A DNA stretch of 64,000 bases. It comes from Streptomyces sp. AC555_RSS877. Lineage in GTDB: Bacteria; Actinomycetota; Actinomycetes; Streptomycetales; Streptomycetaceae. The stretch lies in contig NZ_JAGMUK010000052.1 of the NCBI RefSeq assembly GCF_019049245.1, positions 91,185 to 155,184 of the forward strand. The letters are read 5' to 3'. Under the pieces are notes generated by a model. That model searched no databases, had not been told where the DNA came from, and saw nothing but the letters and a program-made list of their open reading frames with translations. Both the position numbers and the translations under genes were made by a program. Positions 33,244-41,280 of this stretch are shown piece by piece; within the stretch, counting starts at the first letter, position 1; each line of letters starts with the position of its first letter.

Positions 33244-34194
33244 ATGCGCTACGACTCCCCGCTGGCCGCGGTGGGCAACACCCCCCTGGTGCGCCTGCCG
33301 CGGCTCTCGCCGTCCGCCGACGTCCGCATCTGGGCGAAGCTGGAGGACCGCAACCCGACCGGCTCCGTCAAGGACCGCCCCGCCCTGCACATGATCGAGC
33401 AGGCCGAGAAGGACGGCCGCCTCACGCCCGGCTGCACCATCCTCGAGCCCACCTCGGGCAACACCGGCATCTCCCTCGCCATGGCCGCCAAGCTCAAGGG
33501 CTACCGCATGGTCTGCGTGATGCCCGAGAACACCTCACAGGAACGCCGCGAACTCCTCGGCATGTGGGGCGCCGAAATCATCCCGTCGCCCGCCGCCGGC
33601 GGCTCCAACACCGCCGTACGGGTCGCCAAGGAGCTCTCCGCCGAACACCCCGACTGGGTGATGCTCTACCAGTACGGCAACCCGGACAACGCCGGCGCCC
33701 ACTACGCGACGACCGGCCCCGAGATCCTGGCCGACCTCCCCTCGGTCACCCACTTCGTCGCGGGCCTCGGCACCACCGGCACCCTCATGGGCGTCGGCCG
33801 CTACCTCCGCGAGAACAAGCCGGACGTCAAGATCGTCGCCGCCGAGCCGCGCTACGACGACCTCGTCTACGGGCTGCGCAACCTCGACGAGGGCTTCGTA
33901 CCGGAGCTGTACGACGCCTCCGTCCTGACCACCCGCTTCTCCGTCGGCTCCGCCGACGCGGTCACCCGCACCCGCGAGCTCCTCCAGCAGGAGGGCATCT
34001 TCGCGGGCGTCTCCACCGGCGCCGCCCTGCACGCGGCGATCGGCGTCGGCAACAAGGCCGTCAAGGCCGGCGAGGGCGCGGACATCGTGTTCGTCGTCGC
34101 CGACGGCGGCTGGAAGTACCTGTCCACGGGTGTCTACACGGCGGCCACCACGGAAGAGGCCATCGAAACCCTCCAGGGCCAGCTCTGGGCCTGA
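33244..34194 (+). CDS. cysM: Cysteine synthase CysM (CysO-dependent)
   Basis: A 316-residue PLP enzyme. K43 in NPTGSVKDRPA binds the cofactor, the TSGNTGISLAMAA loop binds substrate, and GLGTTGTLMGVGRYL holds the PLP phosphate. It joins the CysO thiocarboxylate to an activated serine to give CysO-cysteine. The C-terminal DGGWKYLSTGVY is typical of the CysM branch. Directly follows cysO with a 15-bp gap. Confidence 0.95.
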   Translation: MRYDSPLAAVGNTPLVRLPRLSPSADVRIWAKLEDRNPTGSVKDRPALHMIEQAEKDGRLTPGCTILEPTSGNTGISLAMAAKLKGYRMVCVMPENTSQERRELLGMWGAEIIPSPAAGGSNTAVRVAKELSAEHPDWVMLYQYGNPDNAGAHYATTGPEILADLPSVTHFVAGLGTTGTLMGVGRYLRENKPDVKIVAAEPRYDDLVYGLRNLDEGFVPELYDASVLTTRFSVGSADAVTRTRELLQQEGIFAGVSTGAALHAAIGVGNKAVKAGEGADIVFVVADGGWKYLSTGVYTAATTEEAIETLQGQLWA

Positions 34195-34226
34195 GCCCTT
34201 GACGGGCTTAAGCGCTTGAGCAGCCC

Positions 34227-34706
34227 TTACGCAGCCAGGTGACGGACCTGGTCCCACAGGACCGGGTCCACCACCCCCACCCTCCGCCGGAACTCCCGCA
34301 CCGGCACCTCGCGCAGCTCGTCCGTCTCCAGGAAGCTCGCGCGCCCGTGGGCGTCGCCCACCGACCCCGGCGGCAACGGGATCACCCCGGCCCGCTCGTC
34401 GCGGCCCTTGCTGGTGATCTTCGCGACGGTCGCCCGCTCACCGTGCACCACCAGCACCAGACAGGGCCGGTCCTTACTCCCGGGCCCGTCCTCGTACGGC
34501 ACGTTCGCCCACCAGATCTCCGCAGGCCGCGGCCGCGCCCCGCCGCGCCCGCGCGGCCCCGCCGGCCGCCCCGGCGGACGCGTCCGCCGCCCCGGCGGAC
34601 GCGTCCGCCGCCCTGCCGGACGCCGGCCGCGCCCCCAGCCGTCGACGAGCGTGGCGACCACCGCGAGCAGTACCACCGCGGCGAGCGCGAGCCAGGACGT
34701 ATCCAT
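34227..34706 (-). CDS. Membrane-anchored PemK/MazF-like protein
   Basis: A 159-residue protein with an N-terminal membrane helix (WLALAAVVLLAVVATLV), a basic Arg/Pro repeat linker (two GRRTRPPG units), and a C-terminal PemK/MazF barrel: AEIWWANVPYEDGPGSKDRPCLVL is its first strands and the GSKDRPCLV turn holds the conserved Arg-Pro. MazF toxins cleave mRNA; no antitoxin gene is adjacent. Anchoring to the membrane is unusual and suggests a domesticated role. Convergent with cysM. Confidence 0.75.
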   Translation of the reverse strand: MDTSWLALAAVVLLAVVATLVDGWGRGRRPAGRRTRPPGRRTRPPGRPAGPRGRGGARPRPAEIWWANVPYEDGPGSKDRPCLVLVVHGERATVAKITSKGRDERAGVIPLPPGSVGDAHGRASFLETDELREVPVREFRRRVGVVDPVLWDQVRHLAA

Positions 34707-34920
34707 GGGCCCGACGTTACCGGCGTGCGATCACCTCTGCGCGCCCTTCCTGTGCGCCGCACGCCCCCGGGTCCAGCCGAACCGGTGACACCACAGGTGA
34801 GTTCCCCCACAACAGCCCCTGGTGGAGGAGCGACCATGAGTTTTGCGCCTTACGCTCGACGGACCGCACGACCCCCGTCTCCTTCCCAGAAAAGTTCCCG
34901 CCAGCGGAGGTTTCTGCTTT

Positions 34921-35673
34921 ATGAAGCTCACCGTCGTCGGCTGCTCGGGGTCGTTCCCGTCCGCGGAATCGGCCTGCTCGAGCTACCTCGTCGAGGCCGA
35001 CGGCTTCAGGTTGCTTCTCGACATGGGCAACGGTGCCCTTGGCGAGCTGCAGCGCCACTGCGGTCTCTACGACCTCGACGCGATCTTCCTCAGCCACCTG
35101 CACGCCGACCACTGCATCGACATGTGCGCGTACTTCGTCGCGCGCTACTACCGCCACGACGGCGGCCGCTGCGACCCGATCCCGGTCTACGGCCCCGAAG
35201 GCACCGAGCACCGCCTCACCACGGCCTACGCCGACACCCCCACCGCCTCCTCTATGAGCGAGGTCTTCGACTTCCACACGGTCAAGCCGTCCACCTTCGA
35301 GATCGGCCCGTTCACGGTCCACACCGAACGCGTGGCCCACCCCGTGGAGGCGTACGGCATCCGCGTCGAGCACGCCGGGAAGTCCCTGACGTACTCCGGC
35401 GACACCGGCATCAGCCCGGCCCTGGACGAACTCGCCCGCGAAGCCGACCTGTTCCTGTGCGAGGCCGCCTTCACGCACGGCAAGGAGAGCATCCCCGACC
35501 TGCACCTCAACGGCCGCGAGGCGGGCGAGACGGCGAGCAGGGCAGGAGCCCGCCGCCTGATCCTCACCCACATCCCCCCGTGGACCGACCCCCAGACCAA
35601 CCTGGCCGACGCCCGCGCGGTGTACGACGGCCCGGTGGAACTGGCGGCGCCGAGGAAGTCGTACGAGATCTGA
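34921..35673 (+). CDS. Metallo-beta-lactamase-fold hydrolase (RNase Z-like)
   Basis: A 250-residue MBL-fold protein. The metal motif is SHLHADHCIDM (HxHxDH), with later ligands in VAHPVEAYG, YSGDTG and LTHIPP. The start VVGCSGSFPSAESACSSYLVEADG resembles RNase Z / 3',5'-cyclic phosphodiesterase relatives. The substrate is unknown. GCGGAGG precedes the ATG. A second ATG with a very strong ribosome binding site lies 85 bp upstream in another frame. Confidence 0.88.
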   Translation: MKLTVVGCSGSFPSAESACSSYLVEADGFRLLLDMGNGALGELQRHCGLYDLDAIFLSHLHADHCIDMCAYFVARYYRHDGGRCDPIPVYGPEGTEHRLTTAYADTPTASSMSEVFDFHTVKPSTFEIGPFTVHTERVAHPVEAYGIRVEHAGKSLTYSGDTGISPALDELAREADLFLCEAAFTHGKESIPDLHLNGREAGETASRAGARRLILTHIPPWTDPQTNLADARAVYDGPVELAAPRKSYEI

Positions 35674-35687
35674 AGCTCTGTGCGCGC

Positions 35688-35725
35688 GAAGGCCCCGGAA
35701 CCTGTCGGGCGGATCCGGGGCCTTC
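35688..35725 (+). terminator. Terminator after the MBL hydrolase gene
   Basis: Perfect 12-bp stem GAAGGCCCCGGA / TCCGGGGCCTTC around a 14-nt loop, 15 bp after the stop. Confidence 0.8.
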
Positions 35726-35771
35726 GTCGTGCCGTGTGGCTGCGTACCGTACGCCTGCTACAGCCGAGGTC

Positions 35772-37022
35772 TCACGCCTTGGTGAGGTCCTCGACCTCCT
35801 CCTCGGGCTCGCGGCCCGGGGTGGGGAGATCGAACTTGGTGATGGCGAAGCGGAAGACCGCGTAGTAGATCGCCGCGAAGACCAGGCCGATCGGGATGAT
35901 CAGCCAGGGCTTGGTGGCGAGGTTCCAGTTGAGGGCGTAGTCGATGAAGCCCGCGGAGAAGTTGAAGCCCGCGTGGACTCCCAGCCCCCAGGTGACGGCC
36001 ATGGACACAGCGGTCAGCACCGCGTGGATCACGTACAGGAGCGGGGCGATGAACATGAACGAGAACTCGATCGGCTCGGTCACACCGGTCACGAAGGACG
36101 TCAGGGCGAGCGAGACCATCATTCCCGTCACGGCCTTGCGGCGCTCGGGGCGAGCCGTGTGCGCGATGGCCAGCGCGGCAGCCGGCAGACCGAACATCAT
36201 GATCGGGAAGAAGCCGGACATGAACATCCCGGCGGTCGGGTCGCCGGCGAGGAAGCGGCCGTAATCGCCGTGGAAGACCTGGCCGGCGGCGTCGGTGAAG
36301 TCACCGAGCTGGAACCAGGCCACCGTGTTCACGAACTGGTGCATGCCGACGGGGATCAGCGCACGGTTGATCAGACCGAAGAGGGCGGCACCGAAGGAGC
36401 CCAGGCCGGTCATCCACTCGCCGAAGTTCCCGATGCCCTCGCCGATGGGCTCCCAGACCAGACCGAAGAAGACACCGACGACGATGCCGACGAAGGCCAT
36501 GATGATCGGAACGAGTCGACGGCCGTTGAAGAAGCCGAGCCAGTCGACCAGCTTCGTACGGTGGAACCTCTGCCAGAGGACGGCGGTGAGGAGACCCATG
36601 ATGATGCCGCCGAGGACACCGGGGTTGTTGTAGGTCGCCGCTATGTCCGCGCCCTTGGTGACCTTGGCGCCGGTCACTGGGAAGGCTTCGAGGACCTTGC
36701 TGTAGACCAGGAAACCGACCAGCGCGGCGAGGGCGGTCGAGCCGTCGGACTTCTTGGCGAAGCCGATGGCCACACCGATGCAGAAGAGCATCGGGAGGCT
36801 GCCGGTAATGGCGCCGCCCGCCTTGTCGAAGACCAGGGCGACCTTGTCCCAGCCGAGGCCGTCGGCCCCGAAGACGTCCGGCTGGCCGAGACGGACTATG
36901 AGGCCCGCCGCCGGCAGTACGGCGATCGGGAGCTGTAGGCTACGGCCGACCTTCTGCAGGCCCTGGAAAAGGCCGGATCCCCGCTTCTTCGCGGGGGCCG
37001 CCGTAGCGGTGGCGGAACTCAT
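35772..37022 (-). CDS. nagE2: GlcNAc-specific PTS permease, EIIC component (NagE2)
   Basis: A 416-residue EIIC protein of the glucose/N-acetylglucosamine PTS family with about ten membrane segments. Characteristic parts are FQGLQKVGRSLQLPIAVLPAAG at the start, PVGMHQFVNTVAWFQLGDF and the GVTEPIEFSFMF substrate loop. It imports and phosphorylates GlcNAc with NagF. It is divergent from nagF, with three DasR-type sites between. No second EIIC (nagE1) is present here. GGAGGAA precedes the ATG. Confidence 0.93.
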   Translation of the reverse strand: MSSATATAAPAKKRGSGLFQGLQKVGRSLQLPIAVLPAAGLIVRLGQPDVFGADGLGWDKVALVFDKAGGAITGSLPMLFCIGVAIGFAKKSDGSTALAALVGFLVYSKVLEAFPVTGAKVTKGADIAATYNNPGVLGGIIMGLLTAVLWQRFHRTKLVDWLGFFNGRRLVPIIMAFVGIVVGVFFGLVWEPIGEGIGNFGEWMTGLGSFGAALFGLINRALIPVGMHQFVNTVAWFQLGDFTDAAGQVFHGDYGRFLAGDPTAGMFMSGFFPIMMFGLPAAALAIAHTARPERRKAVTGMMVSLALTSFVTGVTEPIEFSFMFIAPLLYVIHAVLTAVSMAVTWGLGVHAGFNFSAGFIDYALNWNLATKPWLIIPIGLVFAAIYYAVFRFAITKFDLPTPGREPEEEVEDLTKA

Positions 37023-37037
37023 GCTTCCTCCATCGGG

Positions 37038-37070
37038 TGGTGGTCTACACCACTCAGTGGTGTAGACCTG
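37038..37070. promoter_or_regulatory. Two adjacent DasR (dre) operators at nagE2
   Basis: Cores TGGTCTACACCA (37041-37052) and TGGTGTAGACCT (37058-37069) match the dre consensus TGGTCTAGACCA, with centres 17 bp apart, just upstream of nagE2. DasR represses PTS and chitin genes until glucosamine-6-phosphate accumulates. Confidence 0.88.
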
Positions 37071-37227
37071 TTCTAGCACGATGAAGGACGCATAAGGAAC
37101 CCGCGATTCCCGTGACCGGAAAGCTACTGTCGGCTACCTCTCCGGCCGACCGTTCGCACCGCCGCCTACCGCGTCGCGCGCACTCCTGAATCGGCCCCCA
37201 GAGCTCACGGTTTGTCGGCTGCCTGTC

Positions 37228-37245
37228 AAGTGGTGTAGACCAACT
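37228..37245. promoter_or_regulatory. DasR (dre) operator upstream of nagF
   Basis: Core TGGTGTAGACCA at 37231-37242, one mismatch from the dre consensus, 120 bp upstream of nagF. Together with the pair above it gives three dre sites in the 340-bp gene-free interval 37023-37362. Confidence 0.88.
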
Positions 37246-37362
37246 GCGGGCGATTTCGACGCCGCGGCGCCATCCGTCCGGATGCGCGGCACGATCGCTC
37301 GCGAAGGCGAGCCAACTGTGGGTTACTGCGACAAAGCGGTTCGGATCAGGGAGAGAAAGAAC

Positions 37363-37596
37363 ATGGCCACCAAGGCTGAGAAGATCGTTGCCGGGCTCGG
37401 CGGCATCGACAACATCGAAGAGGTCGAAGGCTGCATCACCCGCCTCCGCACCGAAGTCGTCGACGCCAGCAAGGTCGACGAAGCCGCCCTGAAGGCCGCC
37501 GGCGCCCACGGCGTCGTCAAGATGGGCACCGCCATCCAGGTCGTCATCGGCACCGACGCCGACCCCATCGCCGCGGAAATCGAAGATTTGATGTGA
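37363..37596 (+). CDS. nagF: GlcNAc PTS EIIB component (NagF)
   Basis: A 77-residue EIIB protein. C24 in EEVEGCITRLRT is the phosphorylated cysteine, followed by HGVVKMGTAIQVVIG. It passes phosphate from EIIA (Crr) to the sugar on NagE2. GGGAGAGAAAG precedes the ATG. Confidence 0.95.
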   Translation: MATKAEKIVAGLGGIDNIEEVEGCITRLRTEVVDASKVDEAALKAAGAHGVVKMGTAIQVVIGTDADPIAAEIEDLM

Positions 37597-37679
37597 GTCC
37601 GCGCGCCCGCCAAAGGCCGCGCGCTCACCCGGCAGGGGCCCATTCCCACCACGGGACGGGCCCCTCCCCCCTGTACGGC

Positions 37680-37685
37680 TAGGCT
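37680..37685 (+). promoter_or_regulatory. -10 element of a leaderless promoter (rph)
   Basis: TAGGCT ends 7 nt before the ATG at 37693. An 8-bp stem (37634-37641 with 37658-37665) upstream may end nagF transcription. Confidence 0.65.
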
Positions 37686-37692
37686 CAACACC

Positions 37693-38430
37693 ATGTCTCG
37701 AATCGACGGCCGCACCCCCGAACAACTCCGCCCGGTCACCATCGAACGCGGCTGGAGCAAGCACGCCGAAGGATCCGTCCTCGTCTCCTTCGGCGACACC
37801 AAAGTCTTCTGCACCGCCTCCGTCACCGAAGGCGTCCCCCGCTGGCGCAAAGGCAGCGGCGAAGGCTGGGTCACCGCCGAGTACTCGATGCTCCCCCGCG
37901 CCACCAACACCCGCGGCGACCGCGAATCCGTCCGCGGCAAGATCGGCGGCCGCACCCACGAGATCAGCCGCCTCATCGGCCGCTCCCTGCGCGCCGTCAT
38001 CGACTACAAGGCCCTCGGCGAGAACACCATCGTCCTCGACTGCGACGTCCTCCAGGCCGACGGCGGCACCCGCACCGCCGCGATCACCGGCGCCTACGTC
38101 GCCCTCGCCGACGCCATCACCTGGGCCCAGGGCAAGAAACTCATCAAAGCCGGCCGCCAGCCCCTCACCGGAACCGTCAGCGCGGTCTCGGTCGGCATCG
38201 TGGGAGGCGTCCCCCTGCTGGACCTCTGCTACGAAGAGGACGTCCGCGCCGAGACCGACATGAACGTCGTCTGCACCGGCGACGGCCGCTTCGTCGAGGT
38301 CCAGGGCACCGCCGAAGCCGAACCCTTCGCCCGCGACGAACTCAACGCCCTCCTCGACCTCGCCGTCGCCGGCTGCACCGACCTGGCAGCCCTCCAGCAC
38401 AAGGCACTTGATAGCGTCCTCGAAAAGTAA
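37693..38430 (+). CDS. rph: Ribonuclease PH
   Basis: A 245-residue phosphorolytic 3'-5' exoribonuclease that trims tRNA 3' ends. Family segments: GRTPEQLRPVTIERG, VKVFC-type strand KVFCTASVTEGVPRW, SMLPRATNTRGDRES, GRSLRAVIDYKALGENTI with the RNA-binding Arg, and DCDVLQADGGTRTAAITGAY. Full length. Leads toward rdgB downstream, with a lipoprotein gene in between. Confidence 0.97.
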   Translation: MSRIDGRTPEQLRPVTIERGWSKHAEGSVLVSFGDTKVFCTASVTEGVPRWRKGSGEGWVTAEYSMLPRATNTRGDRESVRGKIGGRTHEISRLIGRSLRAVIDYKALGENTIVLDCDVLQADGGTRTAAITGAYVALADAITWAQGKKLIKAGRQPLTGTVSAVSVGIVGGVPLLDLCYEEDVRAETDMNVVCTGDGRFVEVQGTAEAEPFARDELNALLDLAVAGCTDLAALQHKALDSVLEK

Positions 38431-38585
38431 AGGACGCACCAAGAAGGACGGCCACAGGGCGCAACCCCGCCGACCGTCCTCGCGTCACTACCGGTACGGG
38501 CGTACGGCTCACCGCCGTGCGCCCGGCCAGCACGAGGGCCGGCCAGGACACGACCTGGGGCCCTGCCAACGGAGGGAACAGATCC

Positions 38586-38990
38586 ATGGCCGCGAGCCGA
38601 CGCCGCCCAAGTCGCCGAATCGCCATCGTCGCCGCGGTGGCCGCCGTCGGACTGACGACCGGCCTCACCACCGGCTGCGACGCCGTCAGCAAGGCACTGG
38701 ACTGCGTCCAGACCGCCGACGCCATCGCCGACAGCGTCACCGACCTCCAACAGGCCGTGGAGAGCGCGTCGAACGACCCGACGCAGCTCGAGGAGTCCCT
38801 CAACTCCATCGACAAGAACCTCGACGAAATCGGCGACAAGACCGACAACGCCGACGTCAACAAGGCCGTCGACGACCTCGGCGCGGCAGTCACCAACGTC
38901 CGCACCTCCGTCGAGAACGGCGACAACACCCCCGACCTCAGCCCGATCACGGACGCGGCGGGCGAACTGACGAAGGTCTGCACGCCGTAG
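38586..38990 (+). CDS. Small secreted lipoprotein-like helical protein
   Basis: 134 residues: basic N-terminus, hydrophobic stretch (IAIVAAVAAVGLTTGLTTG) and a lipobox-like LTTGC, somewhat atypical at -3. The mature part is an acidic helical repeat (SVTDLQQAVESASNDP, SLNSIDKNLDEIGDKT, NKAVDDLGAAVTNVRTS), probably a coiled coil. CGGAGGG lies upstream of the ATG. No known function; conserved position between rph and rdgB as far as I recall. Confidence 0.7.
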   Translation: MAASRRRPSRRIAIVAAVAAVGLTTGLTTGCDAVSKALDCVQTADAIADSVTDLQQAVESASNDPTQLEESLNSIDKNLDEIGDKTDNADVNKAVDDLGAAVTNVRTSVENGDNTPDLSPITDAAGELTKVCTP

Positions 38991-39032
38991 GTCAGCCGGG
39001 AAACCGGGAAGCAGCGAGGGCCATGGGGCCGG

Positions 39033-39038
39033 GATACT
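39033..39038 (+). promoter_or_regulatory. Possible -10 element of rdgB
   Basis: GATACT ends 7 nt before the ATG at 39046, the same spacing as the leaderless promoters in this window; weaker match at the first base. Confidence 0.45.
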
Positions 39039-39045
39039 GAACCCC

Positions 39046-39648
39046 ATGACCCGCCTGATCCTCGCCACCCGCAACGCCGGAAAGATCACCGAACTCCGCG
39101 CGATCCTCGCCGACGCCTCCCTGCCCCACGACCTCGTCGGCGCGGAGGCGTACCCCGACATCCCCGACGTCAAGGAAACAGGCGTCACCTTCGCCGAGAA
39201 CGCCCTGCTCAAGGCTCACGCCCTCGCCCAGGCAACCGGCCTGCCCGCCGTGGCCGACGACTCCGGCCTCTGCGTGGACGTCCTCAACGGCGCCCCCGGC
39301 ATCTTCTCCGCCCGCTGGGCCGGCCGCCACGGCGACGACAAGGCCAACCTGGACCTCCTCCTGGCCCAGCTCTCCGACATCGCCGACGAACACCGAGGCG
39401 CCCACTTCGCCTGCGCGGCGGCGCTGGCCCTGCCGGACGGCACGGAGAGGGTGGTCGAGGGCCGGCTCCGAGGCGTACTCCGCCACACCCCGGTGGGCAC
39501 GAACGGCTTCGGCTACGACCCGATCCTCCAGCCGGAGGGGGATACGCGGACGTGCGCCGAGCTGACCGCGGAGGAGAAGAACGCGATCAGCCATCGGGGG
39601 CAGGCGTTCAGGGGGTTGGTGCCAGTGGTGCGGGAGCTGTTGGGCTGA
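39046..39648 (+). CDS. rdgB: Non-canonical purine NTP pyrophosphatase (RdgB/HAM1)
   Basis: A 200-residue enzyme that removes dITP, XTP and related NTPs. Signature segments: LILATRNAGKITELRAIL at the start, VTFAENALLKAHALA, the catalytic VADDSGLCVDVLNGAPGI, and NGFGYDPIL near the end. Full length. Confidence 0.96.
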   Translation: MTRLILATRNAGKITELRAILADASLPHDLVGAEAYPDIPDVKETGVTFAENALLKAHALAQATGLPAVADDSGLCVDVLNGAPGIFSARWAGRHGDDKANLDLLLAQLSDIADEHRGAHFACAAALALPDGTERVVEGRLRGVLRHTPVGTNGFGYDPILQPEGDTRTCAELTAEEKNAISHRGQAFRGLVPVVRELLG

Positions 39649-39655
39649 TAACGGC

Positions 39656-39685
39656 GAAGGCCCACCCGGCACTGGGTGGGCCTTC
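39656..39685. terminator. Terminator between rdgB and tRNA-Leu
   Basis: Perfect 12-bp stem (39656-39667 with 39674-39685) with a 6-nt loop, 8 bp after the rdgB stop; it can also end the minus-strand tRNA transcript. Confidence 0.85.
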
Positions 39686-39697
39686 GAATCAAAGGTG

Positions 39698-39781
39698 TGC
39701 GGCCGGAGGGACTCGAACCCTCAAGGGATTTCTCCCACAACATCCTAAGTGTTGCGCGTAGGCCAGTTCCGCCACGGCCGC
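39698..39781 (-). tRNA. tRNA-Leu (anticodon TAG)
   Basis: Acceptor GCGGCCG/CGGCCGC, D arm with GGCGGAACTGGC, anticodon stem CAACA/TGTTG closing the loop CTTAGGA (anticodon TAG, reading CUA), a long class II variable arm, and TTCGAGT in the T loop. No CCA encoded. Reads CUA/CUN leucine codons. Confidence 0.95.
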
Positions 39782-39794
39782 CCGCGCGCTCATG

Positions 39795-40490
39795 CTACCC
39801 GGCGAGGCGGCCTCGTAGTCGAGGACTTGAGGCCCTGCGGCCGCCTCGGCACCAGGTGCTGGTGATCGCGTGGCAGTTGGGGCACAGCAACCGCAGGTTC
39901 TCTTGTCGGTCGTCGCTCCAGTCACCGTTGATGTGATCGACCTCCAGGGTCATGGGCTTGCCCAGCCACTCGGGACCCGTTCCGCACTCGGCGCACTCCT
40001 CAGGCACGCCCACCTCCAAGAGCGCCCTGCGCAGCAGGTGGGTTTTTGTCCGGCGGGTGCCGTCATGCTGGACCAGGATGTCCCCGGCCCGCCTGAGGGG
40101 CACAGTCCCTTGCCCGCCGCGTTGATGTGCCTGCCCCAGGAAGTGAGAGGTGTCGAGACCATCCTCAGCCACCCAGTAGCGGAGCTGAGCGCGCAACCTG
40201 CTGTTGTAGGGCTCCATCCCCAGAGCGCGGAGCGTACTCGCGGTGGAGGTTGCTCCCTCGACCGCTCGGCGCAATTCGTCGGTGGCTGGTCTGGCAGGAG
40301 CTTGGCTCACCCGCCTCTGGCGGGGCATGTGCGAGACATCGATCCCGAAGTGGTCGAAGCGCCGGAAGAGATGACGGCGAAGTTGGCCGTATGGCCGGGT
40401 GCCGAAGTAGGCGATGACCTCGTCGATGTCGGAACACCGCACTGCGGCTTCGGCCAGACGTTCCCGGGTGTACTTCATGCCGCTGCTCAT
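39795..40490 (-). CDS. HNH endonuclease with two repeated N-terminal modules, second of pair
   Basis: 231 residues. The N-terminal part has two copies of an about 45-residue helical module, each ending in a GIDVSHM / GLDTSHF motif. The C-terminal HNH domain has CAECG, then LEVDHINGDW (catalytic His), ENLRLLCPNCH (second zinc pair plus Asn/His). The ATG at 40490 overlaps the upstream paralogue's stop (ATGA). Modules ending IDTSHF are known from phage and homing-type HNH proteins, where they bind DNA. The pair ends 13 bp from tRNA-Leu. Confidence 0.8.
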   Translation of the reverse strand: MSSGMKYTRERLAEAAVRCSDIDEVIAYFGTRPYGQLRRHLFRRFDHFGIDVSHMPRQRRVSQAPARPATDELRRAVEGATSTASTLRALGMEPYNSRLRAQLRYWVAEDGLDTSHFLGQAHQRGGQGTVPLRRAGDILVQHDGTRRTKTHLLRRALLEVGVPEECAECGTGPEWLGKPMTLEVDHINGDWSDDRQENLRLLCPNCHAITSTWCRGGRRASSPRLRGRLAG

Positions 40491-41128
40491 GAAGCCCTGC
40501 CTTTGCCGCGACCCCGGTAACTGTCTGTTGTCGAGTGACAGTTGGGGCACAGAAACCGCAGATTCTCGATGCGGTTGTCGCGCCAGTTTCCGTCGATGTG
40601 GTCGACCTCCAGGGAGAGCGGGTGCCCTCGCCAAACCCCTTCCGTGCCGCACATGGCGCATCGCTCCGGCATGCCCGTCGTCGTCAATGCCCACCTGAGC
40701 CGATCGCTCGGGATGCGCCGGGCCTGGCCGGTCGGTTGCATGACGAGTAGCCCCTCCGGCGTTCGCGGGCGCCATGCCTTGCCCCGCTGTGTCGGTACCT
40801 GGAAGTGCGATGTGTCGATGCCGTACGCCTTGATCCGGCGGCTGATGTGCGTGTGGTGTCCGCTGACCGCCACGAGCCCGAGGCGGCGCAGTACCTCGCA
40901 CATGTTCGTCGAGGCTGAGACCGCTGCCTGAAGGACTCCCTTGGTCCATCGCACCCCTTCACGCTCGAAGTGCGAGACATCCACGCCCAGCTTCTTCATC
41001 CGCTCGAAGATGTACCGCCGCGTCGAGCTCCGCGGATCCACCCCTAGCCTCTCCAACGCCTCCGACAACGTCCGCGCCCCCCGAGCAGCCTCCTCCAGCC
41101 GCTCCTTCGGATACGCACTGGTCCCCAT
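40487..41128 (-). CDS. HNH endonuclease with two repeated N-terminal modules, first of pair
   Basis: 213 residues with the same plan: YPKERLEEAARGARTLSEAL...GVDVSHF, then VLQAAVSASTNMCEVL...GIDTSHF, then CAMCG, LEVDHIDGNWRDNRIENL and CPNCH. The two genes are clearly paralogues, most alike in the HNH domain and diverged in the modules, as expected if the modules set target choice. Translation of the second copy is coupled to this one. GGAGGGGAT precedes the ATG. Function unproven; homing, restriction or phage defence are possible. Confidence 0.8.
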   Translation of the reverse strand: MGTSAYPKERLEEAARGARTLSEALERLGVDPRSSTRRYIFERMKKLGVDVSHFEREGVRWTKGVLQAAVSASTNMCEVLRRLGLVAVSGHHTHISRRIKAYGIDTSHFQVPTQRGKAWRPRTPEGLLVMQPTGQARRIPSDRLRWALTTTGMPERCAMCGTEGVWRGHPLSLEVDHIDGNWRDNRIENLRFLCPNCHSTTDSYRGRGKGRAS

Positions 41129-41170
41129 CGATCCCCTCCGATCTCGGCCACACGTTCGTGGCTCGTACGG

Positions 41171-41188
41171 AATAACGGAGCGGTTATT
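41171..41188. promoter_or_regulatory. Inverted repeat AATAAC-ggagcg-GTTATT between HNH and GNAT genes
   Basis: A 6-6-6 AT-rich dyad in the 152-bp divergent interval; candidate operator for either the HNH pair or the acetyltransferase. Confidence 0.5.
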
Positions 41189-41221
41189 CGACAGTCACGC
41201 TCGGAACGTAAAGACGGTTGA

Positions 41222-41280
41222 TATGCTTACCCGCGAGGCCTTCCAGGTGCGGACTCTTGTCCGCTCGGGAGGCTTTTTTC
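41222..41280 (+). promoter_or_regulatory. Leader hairpin with U-tract that sequesters the GNAT ribosome binding site
   Basis: A -10-like TATGCT (41222-41227) is followed by a hairpin at 41238-41273: outer GCCT/AGGC, CC/GG, an internal loop, then a perfect inner GCGGAC-TCTT-GTCCGC. Six T residues (41274-41279) come next and the ATG is at 41281. The Shine-Dalgarno GGGAGG (41267-41272) lies in the descending strand of the stem. The structure could stop transcription or block translation of the acetyltransferase. A possible uORF ATG (41223) lies in the -10 hexamer. Confidence 0.65.

Noticed and set aside
34836..36938. Long plus-strand frame starting at the strong RBS/ATG at 34836
   Set aside because: Beyond the first codons it overlaps the MBL gene and runs antisense to nagE2 with no recognisable protein; only the start signal itself is kept as a finding.
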